A stretch of DNA of 64,000 bases. Source: Enhygromyxa salina. Its GTDB lineage: Bacteria > Myxococcota_A > Polyangia > Nannocystales > Nannocystaceae. The DNA lies in the NCBI RefSeq assembly GCF_002994635.1, contig NZ_PVNL01000118.1, positions 124,001-188,000 on the forward strand. Reading direction: 5' to 3'. Below are positions 13,654-20,988 of the stretch, one piece after another; the first letter of the stretch is position 1, and every line of letters starts with the position of its first letter. Under the pieces are notes generated by a model that saw nothing but the letters and a program-made list of their open reading frames with translations, ran no database searches and had not been told where the DNA came from. Both the position numbers and the translations under genes were made by a program.

Positions 13654-13665
13654 ATATTCGAATAT
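13654..13665 (-). promoter_or_regulatory. Palindromic operator ATATTCGAATAT upstream of the ArsR-MT/metH unit
   Basis: A perfect 12-base dyad in an unusually AT-rich stretch of this GC-rich genome, 32 bases upstream of the regulator start. ArsR proteins bind AT-rich dyads, so it is the best operator candidate for the methionine synthase unit. Confidence 0.6.
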
Positions 13666-13789
13666 ATGCGAAAGATCCAGGCTGGAGTGGGCTCAGCACG
13701 AATTCCCTCGCGGGCTGCGCAGGTTTGAGCGCAGCTCGCTGCCCGCGGGCGCGGCAGGACCTTGGGGGGCGTTCGCAGGCGGGCCCCCG

Positions 13790-14143
13790 TTACTCGGGGT
13801 CCGGCTCGGCGGCTTCGCCTGGGTCGACGTCGAGGGCGGCGCGGAGCTTGTCGAGGAGGGCCCGCTCGGCCGAGTCGACGTTGTCATCGACGCGGGTCAG
13901 CGCGGCCGCCACTCGGTAGATGAACTGCCGGCGCACGAGGGAGAGCTCGTGGAGATCGCCGACCTCGAGGTTGATCGGGGAGTCGAGCCAGGTCTGGGCC
14001 TCGGCCTTCTCGGCCTCGCTGATCTGCGCGTAGCCGATCAGTCGGCGCAGGGCGGCGCGCTCGGGGTCGGCGATGGTTCCGTCCGCCCACGCCGTCGCCA
14101 CCCACACGCGAAGGCTTGCCAGGATCCGGTCTCGCTCGGCCAT
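13790..14143 (-). CDS. TerB-like helical protein
   Basis: A 117-residue, mostly helical acidic protein that resembles the TerB family (tellurite resistance B-like). Family-like signs are an Asp/Glu-lined helix pair AWADGTIADPERAAL and LTRVDDNVDSAERALL, each similar to the DGxIxxxE metal-binding pattern of TerB. It has no signal peptide, so it is cytoplasmic. The longer open frame that continues upstream is antisense to other genes and was not used; the ATG at 14143 begins the conserved part. TerB domains bind divalent metals and take part in stress responses; the role here is not shown by neighbours. Confidence 0.75.
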   Translation of the reverse strand: MAERDRILASLRVWVATAWADGTIADPERAALRRLIGYAQISEAEKAEAQTWLDSPINLEVGDLHELSLVRRQFIYRVAAALTRVDDNVDSAERALLDKLRAALDVDPGEAAEPDPE

Positions 14144-14193
14144 GGCGGTATCATCGGTGGATCGACCAGGGGTCGCAAGCGCTGGGCGGGCGG

Positions 14194-14544
14194 CTAGCCG
14201 CGAAATCCGACGCCGAAGCTGATTGATCGGCGCTTGCGTTCCTCTGGGAATCGCCAGTTTTTGATCCGTCGGACCGTGCACGCGCTGAGCTTGGCGATGC
14301 CGAGCTGGTCGACGGCGATGTCGACCCACTCGACGCTGCCGTTGCGGCGTAGGTCGACTTCGAACAAGAGTGAGCCTCCGACGCCGGGGTGCTCGCCCGC
14401 GAGATCGTCCCAGCAGGCTTGGAGCTCGGGCATGTTGGACTCGATCACGGCCTGCCGGGCGGGCGCGCCCGCGTCGGGTCCGTGGGCGCAGGCCGATAGC
14501 GCGAGCGCGACTGCCAGACCTGTGACGCTCAGGGGGGTGCGCAT
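14194..14544 (-). CDS. Small lipoprotein with AgmX/PglI C-terminal (TonB-like) domain
   Basis: A 116-residue exported protein. The ATG at 14544 opens a signal peptide (LSVTGLAVALALSAC) with a good lipobox, LSAC. The rest matches the AgmX/PglI C-terminal domain of myxobacteria: a conserved first Cys in LQACWDDL, GSLLFEVDLRRNGSV, a second Cys in LSACTVRRI, and NWRFPEE. This domain resembles the TonB C terminus and often occurs in proteins of gliding and envelope machinery; here it stands alone. The gene lies 50 bases upstream of the TerB-like gene on the same strand and may be co-transcribed with it. Confidence 0.8.
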   Translation of the reverse strand: MRTPLSVTGLAVALALSACAHGPDAGAPARQAVIESNMPELQACWDDLAGEHPGVGGSLLFEVDLRRNGSVEWVDIAVDQLGIAKLSACTVRRIKNWRFPEERKRRSISFGVGFRG

Positions 14545-14812
14545 GTCGATGGGTATAGCCAGGCTCGGGGAGCGAAGCGACTTCGTCAGCGTGTGGAACA
14601 ACGGCAGCGGGGACCCGCCCGTGTGTGGGTAGATCCCGTGAGCGGTCTGAAACGATAGTGTCCGGGATTCCACGATGGCTGATGTTTGACAACCGCAGAC
14701 GCCCTTGACGAAACGGCACCGTCGCTAGTAAACACGTGACCTCGTGTTTGCGGCCCTTGCCGGGCAACGACCTACACCTTGTCCCCAACCCTGACCTTTG
14801 AGCCAGCTGACC

Positions 14813-15271
14813 ATGTTGATTCTCGAGCTGTTTACCCAGATCGCGCTGCTCACGTTTGGCACCACCGCCGGCGCCGACGTCGAGACCCGTGATGCCTCGC
14901 CATCGGCCAACGTCCTGGGCGATTCTGCGGAAGCCTTCCAGGGCTACTGGATGGGAACGGATCCGCTCAACGGAAGCGACCACCGGCGCGACTTCGTCAC
15001 CTCGGACCCAACCACTGTCTCCATGGTCGGACGAGATTCGTTCATCTTGATCTGCGGCACCGATCAAGGGGCAGCGACCTTCGAGGACGGCGTGGCGAGC
15101 GGTCAGAACCTGGCGACTGACAACTTTCTCATCAAGTGCTTCAACACGGGCACCGAGATTCTGTTGAAGGCCCGCTACGAGTTGTTGGAGACCAACGTGA
15201 TGATCGAGACGCTGACCACCCAGGAGGGCTATTTCGTGATGTCGAGCACCTTCTATCGGGTCAGCGGCTAG
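14813..15271 (+). CDS. Secreted hypothetical protein
   Basis: A 152-residue protein of unknown family. The ATG at 14813 begins a hydrophobic N terminus (LILELFTQIALLTFGTTAGA) with a plausible signal-peptidase I site after AGA. The mature part is polar with two cysteines (LICGT and IKCFN) that could form a disulfide bond. Ending in TFYRVSG it looks complete. It is isolated between genes of the other strand and lies at the left edge of an accessory region, with a decayed gene overlapping in trend on the opposite strand immediately downstream. Confidence 0.6.
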   Translation: MLILELFTQIALLTFGTTAGADVETRDASPSANVLGDSAEAFQGYWMGTDPLNGSDHRRDFVTSDPTTVSMVGRDSFILICGTDQGAATFEDGVASGQNLATDNFLIKCFNTGTEILLKARYELLETNVMIETLTTQEGYFVMSSTFYRVSG

Positions 15272-15589
15272 AGCTAGAAGTATCGCGCGGCCCTCGAGGG
15301 TCTGAACTTCGATGGCCCGGTCCAGCTCGAAGACGCCTTCGTAGATCGCGTCGATCTCGAGCCCGATGCCCGCCTCGAGCCCGAGTCGGCCACACGCTTC
15401 GGTGACCTCGCCAACCATCATCGACCGTGCGCAACGTGCGATGTGCTACGTGTGTTGCGCCTGACCGACGGTGTAGAACCACACGATCCGTTGCGGCGAT
15501 CCAATCGCCTCGAGCCCCTTCGACGCGCGGAAGCTCAGGCCGAGCACGATGGGCTTGAAGAGCAGGCCGAAGGCGCCGAGCGTGGCCAC
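15272..15589 (-). pseudogene. Probable decayed gene interrupted by an in-frame TAG
   Basis: One minus-strand frame reads as good protein from a GTG at 15589 (VATLGAFGLLFKPIVLG..., SPQRIVWFYTVGQAQ) to a TAG at 15446-15448, and continues in the same frame with VGEVTEACGRLGLEAGI and YEGVFELDRAIEVQT down to about 15280. Codon use on both sides of the TAG matches neighbouring real genes. Upstream of the GTG a TGA occurs in the same frame. The family is not recognised. The simplest reading is a gene inactivated by a stop and cut at both ends; a suppressed amber codon is less likely. Confidence 0.45.
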
Positions 15590-15768
15590 CGTGGCGGATG
15601 CGCTGGCGTGTCACTGCTCGCTCGGGTTGGGTGGGACGACCCAGTTTCGGCAGACTACTATGGCGACCAGGAGCGTAGGACAAATAAAGCCAGTTTTGGA
15701 AACTGCGGCCAAGCCAGCAGCCCCGCTCGTGCCCGATCGTCAGGCTCCACTCACGCTGCATCAGCGGT

Positions 15769-16266
15769 TCAGCGGCCCCTTCGACTCTGCATCAGGGTCT
15801 CGACGTGGGCGCGGTCGGACTTGTAGTCGGTGCAGGTCGCGTAGAGCAGGATGTTGACCGCGAATCGGATCGCCCACTCGCGCTGGACGCTGCCGCCCGG
15901 CGTGCAGTTCCAGCGGTAGTAGCCGTCGTCGCCCCGGGCCAGCGCGCCGCCGAGATCGTTGGGCATGACCAGGATCTTGATGCGACCTTCGTCTTGCACG
16001 CCCAGCACGTGGTCCTGACCGCGGGCGCGACCAGCGGGAAAGTCGATGATGTAAAAGCTGCGATACAGCACATGGTCGGCGCCCACGCGTGCCAGATCGG
16101 CGTCGTCGAACATGATCATGCCGCCCAGATCCACGAACCGGCGCAGCTGCCTCTCGGCCTGTTCGTTGCCGACGAGGCCCGGCAGCCCGCCGCGGCCCGC
16201 GATGTAGACGAACGGGGTCTGGAACAGCTCGCTGGGATCGAGCCTGACGATCGAGGGATCGCGCAT
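15769..16266 (-). CDS. DUF4159-domain protein, N terminus missing
   Basis: A 165-residue protein resembling the C-terminal two thirds of DUF4159 proteins of myxobacteria: LFQTPFVYIAGRGGL, LRRFVDLGGMIMFDDADL, a central RIKILVMPNDL and a final WAIRFAVNILLYATCTDYKSD. Complete members normally begin with a signal or domain containing a Trp-rich segment about 80-100 residues upstream; here that part is absent and replaced by unrelated sequence, so the gene is probably truncated. ATG 16266 precedes the conserved part, although the frame is open up to 16356. DUF4159 has a glutamine-amidotransferase-like fold; its function is not known. The neighbouring decayed gene suggests that the region is degenerating. 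Confidence 0.6.
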   Translation of the reverse strand: MRDPSIVRLDPSELFQTPFVYIAGRGGLPGLVGNEQAERQLRRFVDLGGMIMFDDADLARVGADHVLYRSFYIIDFPAGRARGQDHVLGVQDEGRIKILVMPNDLGGALARGDDGYYRWNCTPGGSVQREWAIRFAVNILLYATCTDYKSDRAHVETLMQSRRGR

Positions 16267-16388
16267 GGGCGCGAGTCGGCGCCCGCGCGCGCCTCCCGAC
16301 GCGGGGAGGGACAGAAGGCTTCGCACCGCCGCTGGTTCGATGAGCCCTCCATGCACCGATCCGGGGACTCACCAGCGCGCGGTCCGAC

Positions 16389-17051
16389 CTACTCGTCACC
16401 CTCGAACTTGCCGACGAGGGTGAACACGCCTCCTCCTGTCGTCTCGGAGAGCATGCTCTGGCCGTGGTAGAAGAACTCGATCTGCAGCCGGACGCCGTCA
16501 ATCCAGATCATGCTGCCAAAGACCTGCGTCATGTCGAACTTGGCCTTTTCGGATAGCGCAGCCGAAAATGAACTGATCGGCGAGTACTGTGGCGTCGAAA
16601 GGTACGTCTGTACCGACCCGAACTCGCGCAGAACGGTTAGCGGGACGCTGAGGATCACCTCGTCCGCTTCGCTGCTGATCGTGAGAGTCCCGTCGACCGA
16701 CACCGTAGGCCCGTTGCAGGCGACGCCCCGGCCGCCGTCGACGTGCTCGCTGTAACGTACGGTTTCGGGGTCGTGGACGAAACTCGCCCACGCAGGCAAC
16801 TCGAATCCGCTCTGGTCGATGTCGAGGTACTCGGTGCTCTCGCCCCAGCGCCAGGTCCCGTGCTGGGAGAGCTCTAGCGTGGCGATGTCTGCCGCGGGCG
16901 TCGTGCCCCACGGCGTCTCGTCATCAGCCGCGAGCGGGACCAGGTCGTACTCGCAGGGCTCGTCATCCGGGAGGCAGCTCGTGCACAATGTCTGACGCAT
17001 CAGCACAAGGCTCGCCAGCGGAACGAGAACACTAGTTCGCAGCACGTTCAT
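16389..17051 (-). CDS. Exported protein, probable lipoprotein
   Basis: A 220-residue predicted envelope protein of unknown family. The ATG at 17051, preceded by GAAGG, opens a hydrophobic signal (LRTSVLVPLASLVLM) followed by two candidate lipid cysteines in TLCTSCLPDDE. The mature protein is acidic and rich in beta structure by eye. Its start overlaps the 3-prime end of the upstream lipoprotein gene by 20 bases, so the two are an operon and their products may work together. Nothing identifies the function. Confidence 0.68.
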   Translation of the reverse strand: MNVLRTSVLVPLASLVLMRQTLCTSCLPDDEPCEYDLVPLAADDETPWGTTPAADIATLELSQHGTWRWGESTEYLDIDQSGFELPAWASFVHDPETVRYSEHVDGGRGVACNGPTVSVDGTLTISSEADEVILSVPLTVLREFGSVQTYLSTPQYSPISSFSAALSEKAKFDMTQVFGSMIWIDGVRLQIEFFYHGQSMLSETTGGGVFTLVGKFEGDE

Positions 17052-17490
17052 CACCTTCGTCAGGGTTGGGGTCCTCGGCGCCGAGCGCCTCGACTGGTGC
17101 GTCAGGTTCGATGAGCGAGATCCTGACCGGGACACGGCGCGAGATCACTGCGCCGGACTCGAACGCGACCACGTAGCCAGCGAGCAGGCTGGGTGCGATC
17201 TCGCCTGAGGTTTCTTCCTCAGCGAGTTGGTAGCCGACCTGGGCCGATACGATCTCGATCTTGGACGCGCCCGGATTCTGGACCAGGATCGCAGCGGTGA
17301 GCGAGTCGATCGCCTGTTGCGGCGAGCGTTGGTCATCAACGATGTCGCCCCCCTCGTCCCCGTCGGGATCGGGTTCGGTTGCGGTCGTTCCGTCGCTGTC
17401 AGCCGATGATCCACCGACGACTACGGTGGTCGCAGGACAGCCGGCCAGTATGACACCCACTGACGCGACCAGTATCGAACGAAGCTCCAT
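17032..17490 (-). CDS. Small lipoprotein
   Basis: A 152-residue lipoprotein of unknown family. ATG 17490 begins the signal peptide RSILVASVGVILAGC with a canonical LAGC lipobox; the following stretch (GGSSADSDGTTATEPDPDGDEGG) is an acidic linker of the type common in this genome. The C-terminal part contains SKIEIVSAQVGYQ, looking like one small beta domain. It is the first gene of a two-gene unit, overlapping the next gene by 20 bases. The longer frame upstream of 17490 adds residues in front of the signal and was not used. Confidence 0.7.
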   Translation of the reverse strand: MELRSILVASVGVILAGCPATTVVVGGSSADSDGTTATEPDPDGDEGGDIVDDQRSPQQAIDSLTAAILVQNPGASKIEIVSAQVGYQLAEEETSGEIAPSLLAGYVVAFESGAVISRRVPVRISLIEPDAPVEALGAEDPNPDEGDERAAN

Positions 17491-18043
17491 GGCGTAGGGA
17501 AAGATGACCGTGAACCCCACCCAGTTCATCCGATGATGAAGCGGCTACTTCTGCAGACACGGCCGTTCCGCAAATGCAGCGCCACGAACCCATGCTGGGT
17601 TTCGGTGGCACCTCACGACACTCATCCGCGGGCAAACTCTCGAATCAACCGCTACAAATCTTCTACCTCGCGGCATCTGCCGCGTCTGGGTCCTCGCCCT
17701 TCACCGCTCTCCAAGAGAGACCCACACCGGAGCCATTTTCGCTTGCAATTGTAGCGTCATGGATGCAGCCCGCGAGCAGCTAGCATTCGAACATGCTCGC
17801 CAATATAGATCTCGCTCGCCATCCTCTCCGCGTGCGGAAAGGACATCCGATAGGGGGTCAGAGGTGGACTCCAGAGCCCAACGGACGGCGCATGTCCCGA
17901 GATTGCGCGGTCATGGGTCCGATCGCAACAAATCCAAGATCTCGGACGATCGCACCATGTGCCGCCGGGTGCCATGGGTTAATTCCACGAGCGTCGCTCG
18001 CCGGCCCTGTTGTTTGGGGTCCGTCTGAGCTACATCCCGCGCC
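17491..18043. other. 553 bases without a convincing gene
   Basis: No frame has a start, plausible protein and ribosome-binding site together. A short minus-strand stretch near 17757-17860 reads RMSFPHAERMASEIYIGEHV, which may be a leftover of a lost gene. The stretch sits inside the accessory region. Confidence 0.5.
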
Positions 18044-18421
18044 ATGTTGCGTGGTCCGTTTCCGGGACATCGACGCTACAGCATCACCCATCGCGCAGTG
18101 CAGAGGCTGCGCGAGCTGGTCCCGACCATGGACGACCTCGACGACGAGGCGTTGCGAGATCAGCTGGATGTAGCGCTTGGCAAGGCGGAGGACGGCGGCA
18201 AGGCCGTGCGGACCCTCGACGCGATGCTGGGCGAGCCACAGGTGCTGATTCCCGTCGAAGATTTTGGCGAGACGTTAGTCGCCATCAGCGGAAAGGACTC
18301 ATCCTACTCGATTGGACGGCGAGAGTGGGTGGTCGCTGTCGAGGATGCCTGGCCTCATCAGGGGTGTCGGCCGACCCAGCCGATCACGATGACGTTCCGC
18401 TCGGCGTCCCAGTCGAAGTAG
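18044..18421 (+). CDS. Hypothetical protein
   Basis: A 125-residue protein with no signal peptide or recognised family. The segment YSITHRAVQRLRELVPTMDD and LIPVEDFGETLVAISGKD read as natural protein with normal codon use. The last about 20 residues overlap, tail to tail, the end of an opposite-strand gene, and this part (GCRPTQPITMTF) looks like mere antisense of that gene, so the original C terminus may have been lost or replaced. A small regulatory or antitoxin-like role is possible but not supported by any motif. Confidence 0.5.
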   Translation: MLRGPFPGHRRYSITHRAVQRLRELVPTMDDLDDEALRDQLDVALGKAEDGGKAVRTLDAMLGEPQVLIPVEDFGETLVAISGKDSSYSIGRREWVVAVEDAWPHQGCRPTQPITMTFRSASQSK

Positions 18422-18822
18422 ATCCGCACACAGCGATCGGGCCGCGTGCCGTCGCTTGGCTTCGTGTGCAGCACGAACGCTCGCCGCTGACGACCATCGT
18501 GCCAGGTCCGTCGCGCCATCTCGCGGCTGCTGCTGCGAGTCGACTCGGACTCCCCGCTCGCGACCACATTTTGGGTTTCGAGCCACCTGATCGCCGTCGT
18601 CCCCAGCGGGCCTTCGCGCCGCGCTGCCGCGAGACGCGCGAGCACCTCGAGGTGCACGAGGATCTTCTCGGGGGGTACAGCGTCGCTGGCGAGGCCAGCG
18701 ACGCCCTCGTCGACGTCGTCGCCGAACAGCAGGCCCCCGTCTGGGGCTCCATGGAGTTCTCGGGCTCGGCAGACGGCTTCCTGGACAGACTGGGGGGAAC
18801 GATCACGGTCTTGGCTATGCAT
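18358..18822 (-). CDS. Hypothetical protein, possible RelE-like C terminus
   Basis: A 154-residue cytoplasmic protein. A good ribosome-binding site (GGAAGG) lies six bases before the ATG at 18822. The C-terminal stretch CVRIYFDWDAERNVIVIGWV followed by GRHP resembles the last strands of RelE/ParE-like ribonuclease toxins and their relatives, which often end in a similar hydrophobic-Gly-His pattern, but this is a weak similarity. The gene lies about 100 bases behind the sigma-like membrane protein on the same strand and could be transcribed with it. It overlaps the convergent hypothetical gene by 64 bases. Confidence 0.55.
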   Translation of the reverse strand: MHSQDRDRSPQSVQEAVCRARELHGAPDGGLLFGDDVDEGVAGLASDAVPPEKILVHLEVLARLAAARREGPLGTTAIRWLETQNVVASGESESTRSSSREMARRTWHDGRQRRAFVLHTKPSDGTRPDRCVRIYFDWDAERNVIVIGWVGRHP

Positions 18823-18918
18823 GGATGTCCTTCCGGCCGCGTCGCGTGACGGCGGCGTTCGGAAGGGCCACTCAGCAGAGCGTGAAAAGGGGACAGCCCA
18901 GGAAAGATTTTTTGGCGC

Positions 18919-20199
18919 CTACTCGATGCACTCGAGGGCGTACTCGCGCATGCGACGCTCGGCTCGTTGACGGCGTTTTTTCGCCGCGTCGCGCTTGATC
19001 CCCAGGTGCCGCGCGATCTCGCGGTCGTCGTGGCCGGTGAGCTCGAGCACCAGGACCTCGTAGTCCTGTGGCCGCTCGGTGGACAGCTGGCACAGCTTGT
19101 CGAGGAGGCAGTCCTCGGGAGCCTCACCCGGCGGCAGCCCGATGTGCTCGTGGCTCGGCACCCGGCACTGACCGAAGCGCCGCTGCTTGCGATACTGGTC
19201 TCGGGCCTCGTTGATGACGACTTTCGTGTAGTAGCTCGACAGCTCGCGGGGTGGCTTCTGTCGTGTGCACACCGAGAGCGCGGCGTCGGCGGCAGCGGAC
19301 TCGGCGTCGATGAAGGTGTAGCTTTGGGCCAGGGTGACGCCTCGCTGATAGAGGGGCGGTTGCGGAGGGCCTCGGTAGAGGATCTCGATGCAGCGCGAGA
19401 ACCAGTCGTCCGGTGGGTCGGGCGGTGGCGGGCGGTTGCTCCCGGCGGACGTGCCCGTGCTCCCGGGGCCCAGCGCCCCACGGATCACCTCGGGCCCGTC
19501 TTCGCCGACGGACCACTCGTCTTCGAAGTTGTCGGCGACCAGGACCCGCAGGTCGTCGCCGAGCTCGTCGGCGTCGAGTTCGAGAGCGGTGCCCGTGACG
19601 GCGACGACGGCGACGAGGGAGAGAGGCCCCGCCGTGACGAGGCCGCCACGGAGGGCCGGCGTGCGCATGGCGTAGCGCTCGACCGGGGCGAAGACGAAAG
19701 ACAGCGCGCGCCCGCTGATCCACGCGAGGCTGGCGCTGCCCCAGACCATGAGGCCCGAGAGGGCGAAGTAGTGCAAAAGGGGGTTTAGCTCCGTGCGCGG
19801 GACGAGCTCGAGGGCCAACAGGCCTCGCCAGGCGACGAAGTTGATCCCGCCAAGAACGAACCATGCGCGGCGGCGGAACTGGCGTTGTTCGTCGGAGGGG
19901 AGCTGTCGGCGGTGGGCGAAGGCCGAGCGGGCGTTGACGACGGCCATCAGGACGGCGAGGGCGATCCACGGCTCGAGCTCGGACCAGACCTCGATCGGGA
20001 CCTCCGCGTGCTCGAGTCGGTCGACACCAATTCTGGCGAAGAGCCCCGGGATGCCCAGAAACAACAGCGCGCTGGCCGGGAGGCCGAAGAGTAGCCAGAG
20101 CAGTGACATGCTCAGGCGCAGGCCTGGCGAGGGCTCCGGTTCGGGCGGGGCCGGGACCAGGCTGTGGTCGATGTGCGTGGGCTCGGGTGGGGGGTACAT
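18919..20199 (-). CDS. Multi-spanning membrane protein fused to an ECF sigma-factor-like domain
   Basis: A 426-residue protein with an unusual layout. Residues 31-205 contain about five hydrophobic segments (31-53, 77-92, 112-130, 141-163, 186-205). An acidic and proline-rich linker (206-265) follows. The C-terminal 160 residues resemble an ECF sigma factor: a region 2-like part (AQSYTFIDAESAAADAAL, SYYTKVVINEARDQYRKQRR) and a region 4-like helix-turn-helix (ERPQDYEVLVLELTGHDDR, EIARHLGIKRDAAKKRRQRA). It may be a membrane-held transcription factor released by a signal or proteolysis (inference). With five helices the sigma part would be inside only if the N terminus is outside, so the helix count needs checking. 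A transposase remnant lies just upstream. Confidence 0.78.
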   Translation of the reverse strand: MYPPPEPTHIDHSLVPAPPEPEPSPGLRLSMSLLWLLFGLPASALLFLGIPGLFARIGVDRLEHAEVPIEVWSELEPWIALAVLMAVVNARSAFAHRRQLPSDEQRQFRRRAWFVLGGINFVAWRGLLALELVPRTELNPLLHYFALSGLMVWGSASLAWISGRALSFVFAPVERYAMRTPALRGGLVTAGPLSLVAVVAVTGTALELDADELGDDLRVLVADNFEDEWSVGEDGPEVIRGALGPGSTGTSAGSNRPPPPDPPDDWFSRCIEILYRGPPQPPLYQRGVTLAQSYTFIDAESAAADAALSVCTRQKPPRELSSYYTKVVINEARDQYRKQRRFGQCRVPSHEHIGLPPGEAPEDCLLDKLCQLSTERPQDYEVLVLELTGHDDREIARHLGIKRDAAKKRRQRAERRMREYALECIE

Positions 20200-20285
20200 C
20201 GCTGGACAAACGGTACGCGGAGCTCGTCGATGATATTCGATCTTCGCCGCGCCCGCACAGGCTCATTGAGTGCTGTAGGATGCCG

Positions 20286-20354
20286 GCGCTGGCAGATCTT
20301 GACGGCCTCGGCGTTCTGTTGCGGTGTGAATGTCCTGTGTTTCTTGCGTGGCAC
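20286..20354 (-). pseudogene. Remnant of an IS transposase N terminus
   Basis: The first 23 codons, MPRKKHRTFTPQQNAEAVKI then CQR, match the start of IS3-type OrfA/HTH transposases (KxRxFTPEFKxEAVxL). After that the frame reads unrelated sequence, so only the 5-prime end of the element remains. Upstream bases near 20375-20405 (TCCGGAGGTGTCCATCAAACT) could be the end of the element. It marks a past insertion and deletion beside the sigma-like gene. Confidence 0.6.
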
Positions 20355-20409
20355 GGTGCTTGTCCTCCAGTCTTCTTCTTCCGGAGGTGTCCATCAAACT
20401 GGGGCAGAT

Positions 20410-20780
20410 CTACGGGTCCAGCGTACACCCGTAGGTCGTCTCGTCGACTCCGCTCATGCGATGACCTACAACGAGGTAGAGGGGCTCTCCAAGTACGATC
20501 CCCCGGGCGCGGGGCTGGCCCGGCGGCGTCACCTCGATCGGTCGGCCCTCCGCGTCCCACTCGAAGCCCAGCGTCTCGAGGTCCGGCAGCGTCACGGACT
20601 GCGCACGGCCGACGTTGTCGTGATCCTTCAGGTACACCCGCGCCAAGAGGCCAATCAACTTGGTGAATTGATCGACGAACCCTTTCGAATTGTGGTCGAA
20701 GGACGTCCTGCGCAGGTCACTGCCACTGCCCTGGTTGAGCTCGATCAGAAGTGCAGTGGCACCACCAACGCGCAGAGCCG
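20410..20780 (-). pseudogene. 5-prime-truncated gene of unknown family
   Basis: The minus-strand frame ending at the TAG at 20410 reads as convincing protein for about 120 codons (ALRVGGATALLIELNQGSGS, KGFVDQFTKLIGLLARVYLK, LGEPLYLVVGHRMSGVDETT). No ATG or GTG occurs in frame until deep inside; the only start is a TTG at 20658 in the middle of the conserved-looking part. The gene therefore seems to have lost its start, probably by recombination with the toxin-related fragments that follow on the other strand. The family is not recognised. Confidence 0.45.
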
Positions 20781-20894
20781 ATGTATCAACTGCGTGTTGA
20801 AGGTAAGAAGAAGAGCAATCGCTACTGGGGCACCAATTTTGTCGAAGCTCGAGGCGGCCAGTGCCAGCTGTGTGCTCGGGCGCGTTGTGTATGA
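20781..20894 (+). pseudogene. Short fragment resembling a toxin-tip C terminus
   Basis: A 37-codon stretch, MYQLRVEGKKKSNRYWGTNF followed by VEARGGQCQLCARARCV, ends at a TGA at 20892-20894. Natural composition, a QCQLC cysteine pair and its place just before an immunity-like gene suggest the end of a lost polymorphic-toxin module, with no ribosome-binding site of its own. The end overlaps an exact 21-base copy of part of the RHS gene. Confidence 0.35.
20873..20893 (+). repeat. 21-bp direct repeat, copy 1
   Basis: Identical to 21553-21573 inside the RHS core gene (TGCTCGGGCGCG then TTGTGTATG). In one frame both copies read LGRVVY. The copies are 680 bases apart and suggest past recombination. 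Confidence 0.9.
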
Positions 20895-20988
20895 GCAGTG
20901 ATCACGGCCTTGACATCGACGTGATCGTCGAAGGTGATACTATCATCACGGCTTACGTCCGAAATTTCACCGAGCAGGTCCACCTATG
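20891..20988 (+). CDS. 32-codon open frame coupled to the MafI-like gene
   Basis: ATG 20891 starts a frame reading MSSDHGLDIDVIVEGDTIIT then AYVRNFTEQVHL, whose TGA at 20986-20988 overlaps the ATG of the immunity-like gene (ATGA). It may be the tail of a toxin whose body was lost, or a short leader that couples translation. No ribosome-binding site is clear. It is not recognised as a family. Confidence 0.3.

Noticed and set aside
14144-15271. Extension of the TerB-like gene upstream in its frame
   Set aside because: The frame passes antisense through the secreted protein and out of frame through the AgmX/PglI lipoprotein, both of which have signal peptides; only the last 117 codons are used.
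18384-19481. 365-codon minus-strand frame
   Set aside because: It lies in another frame of the sigma-like membrane gene and the 154-residue gene; composition is Ser/Arg/Thr-rich as in shadow frames.
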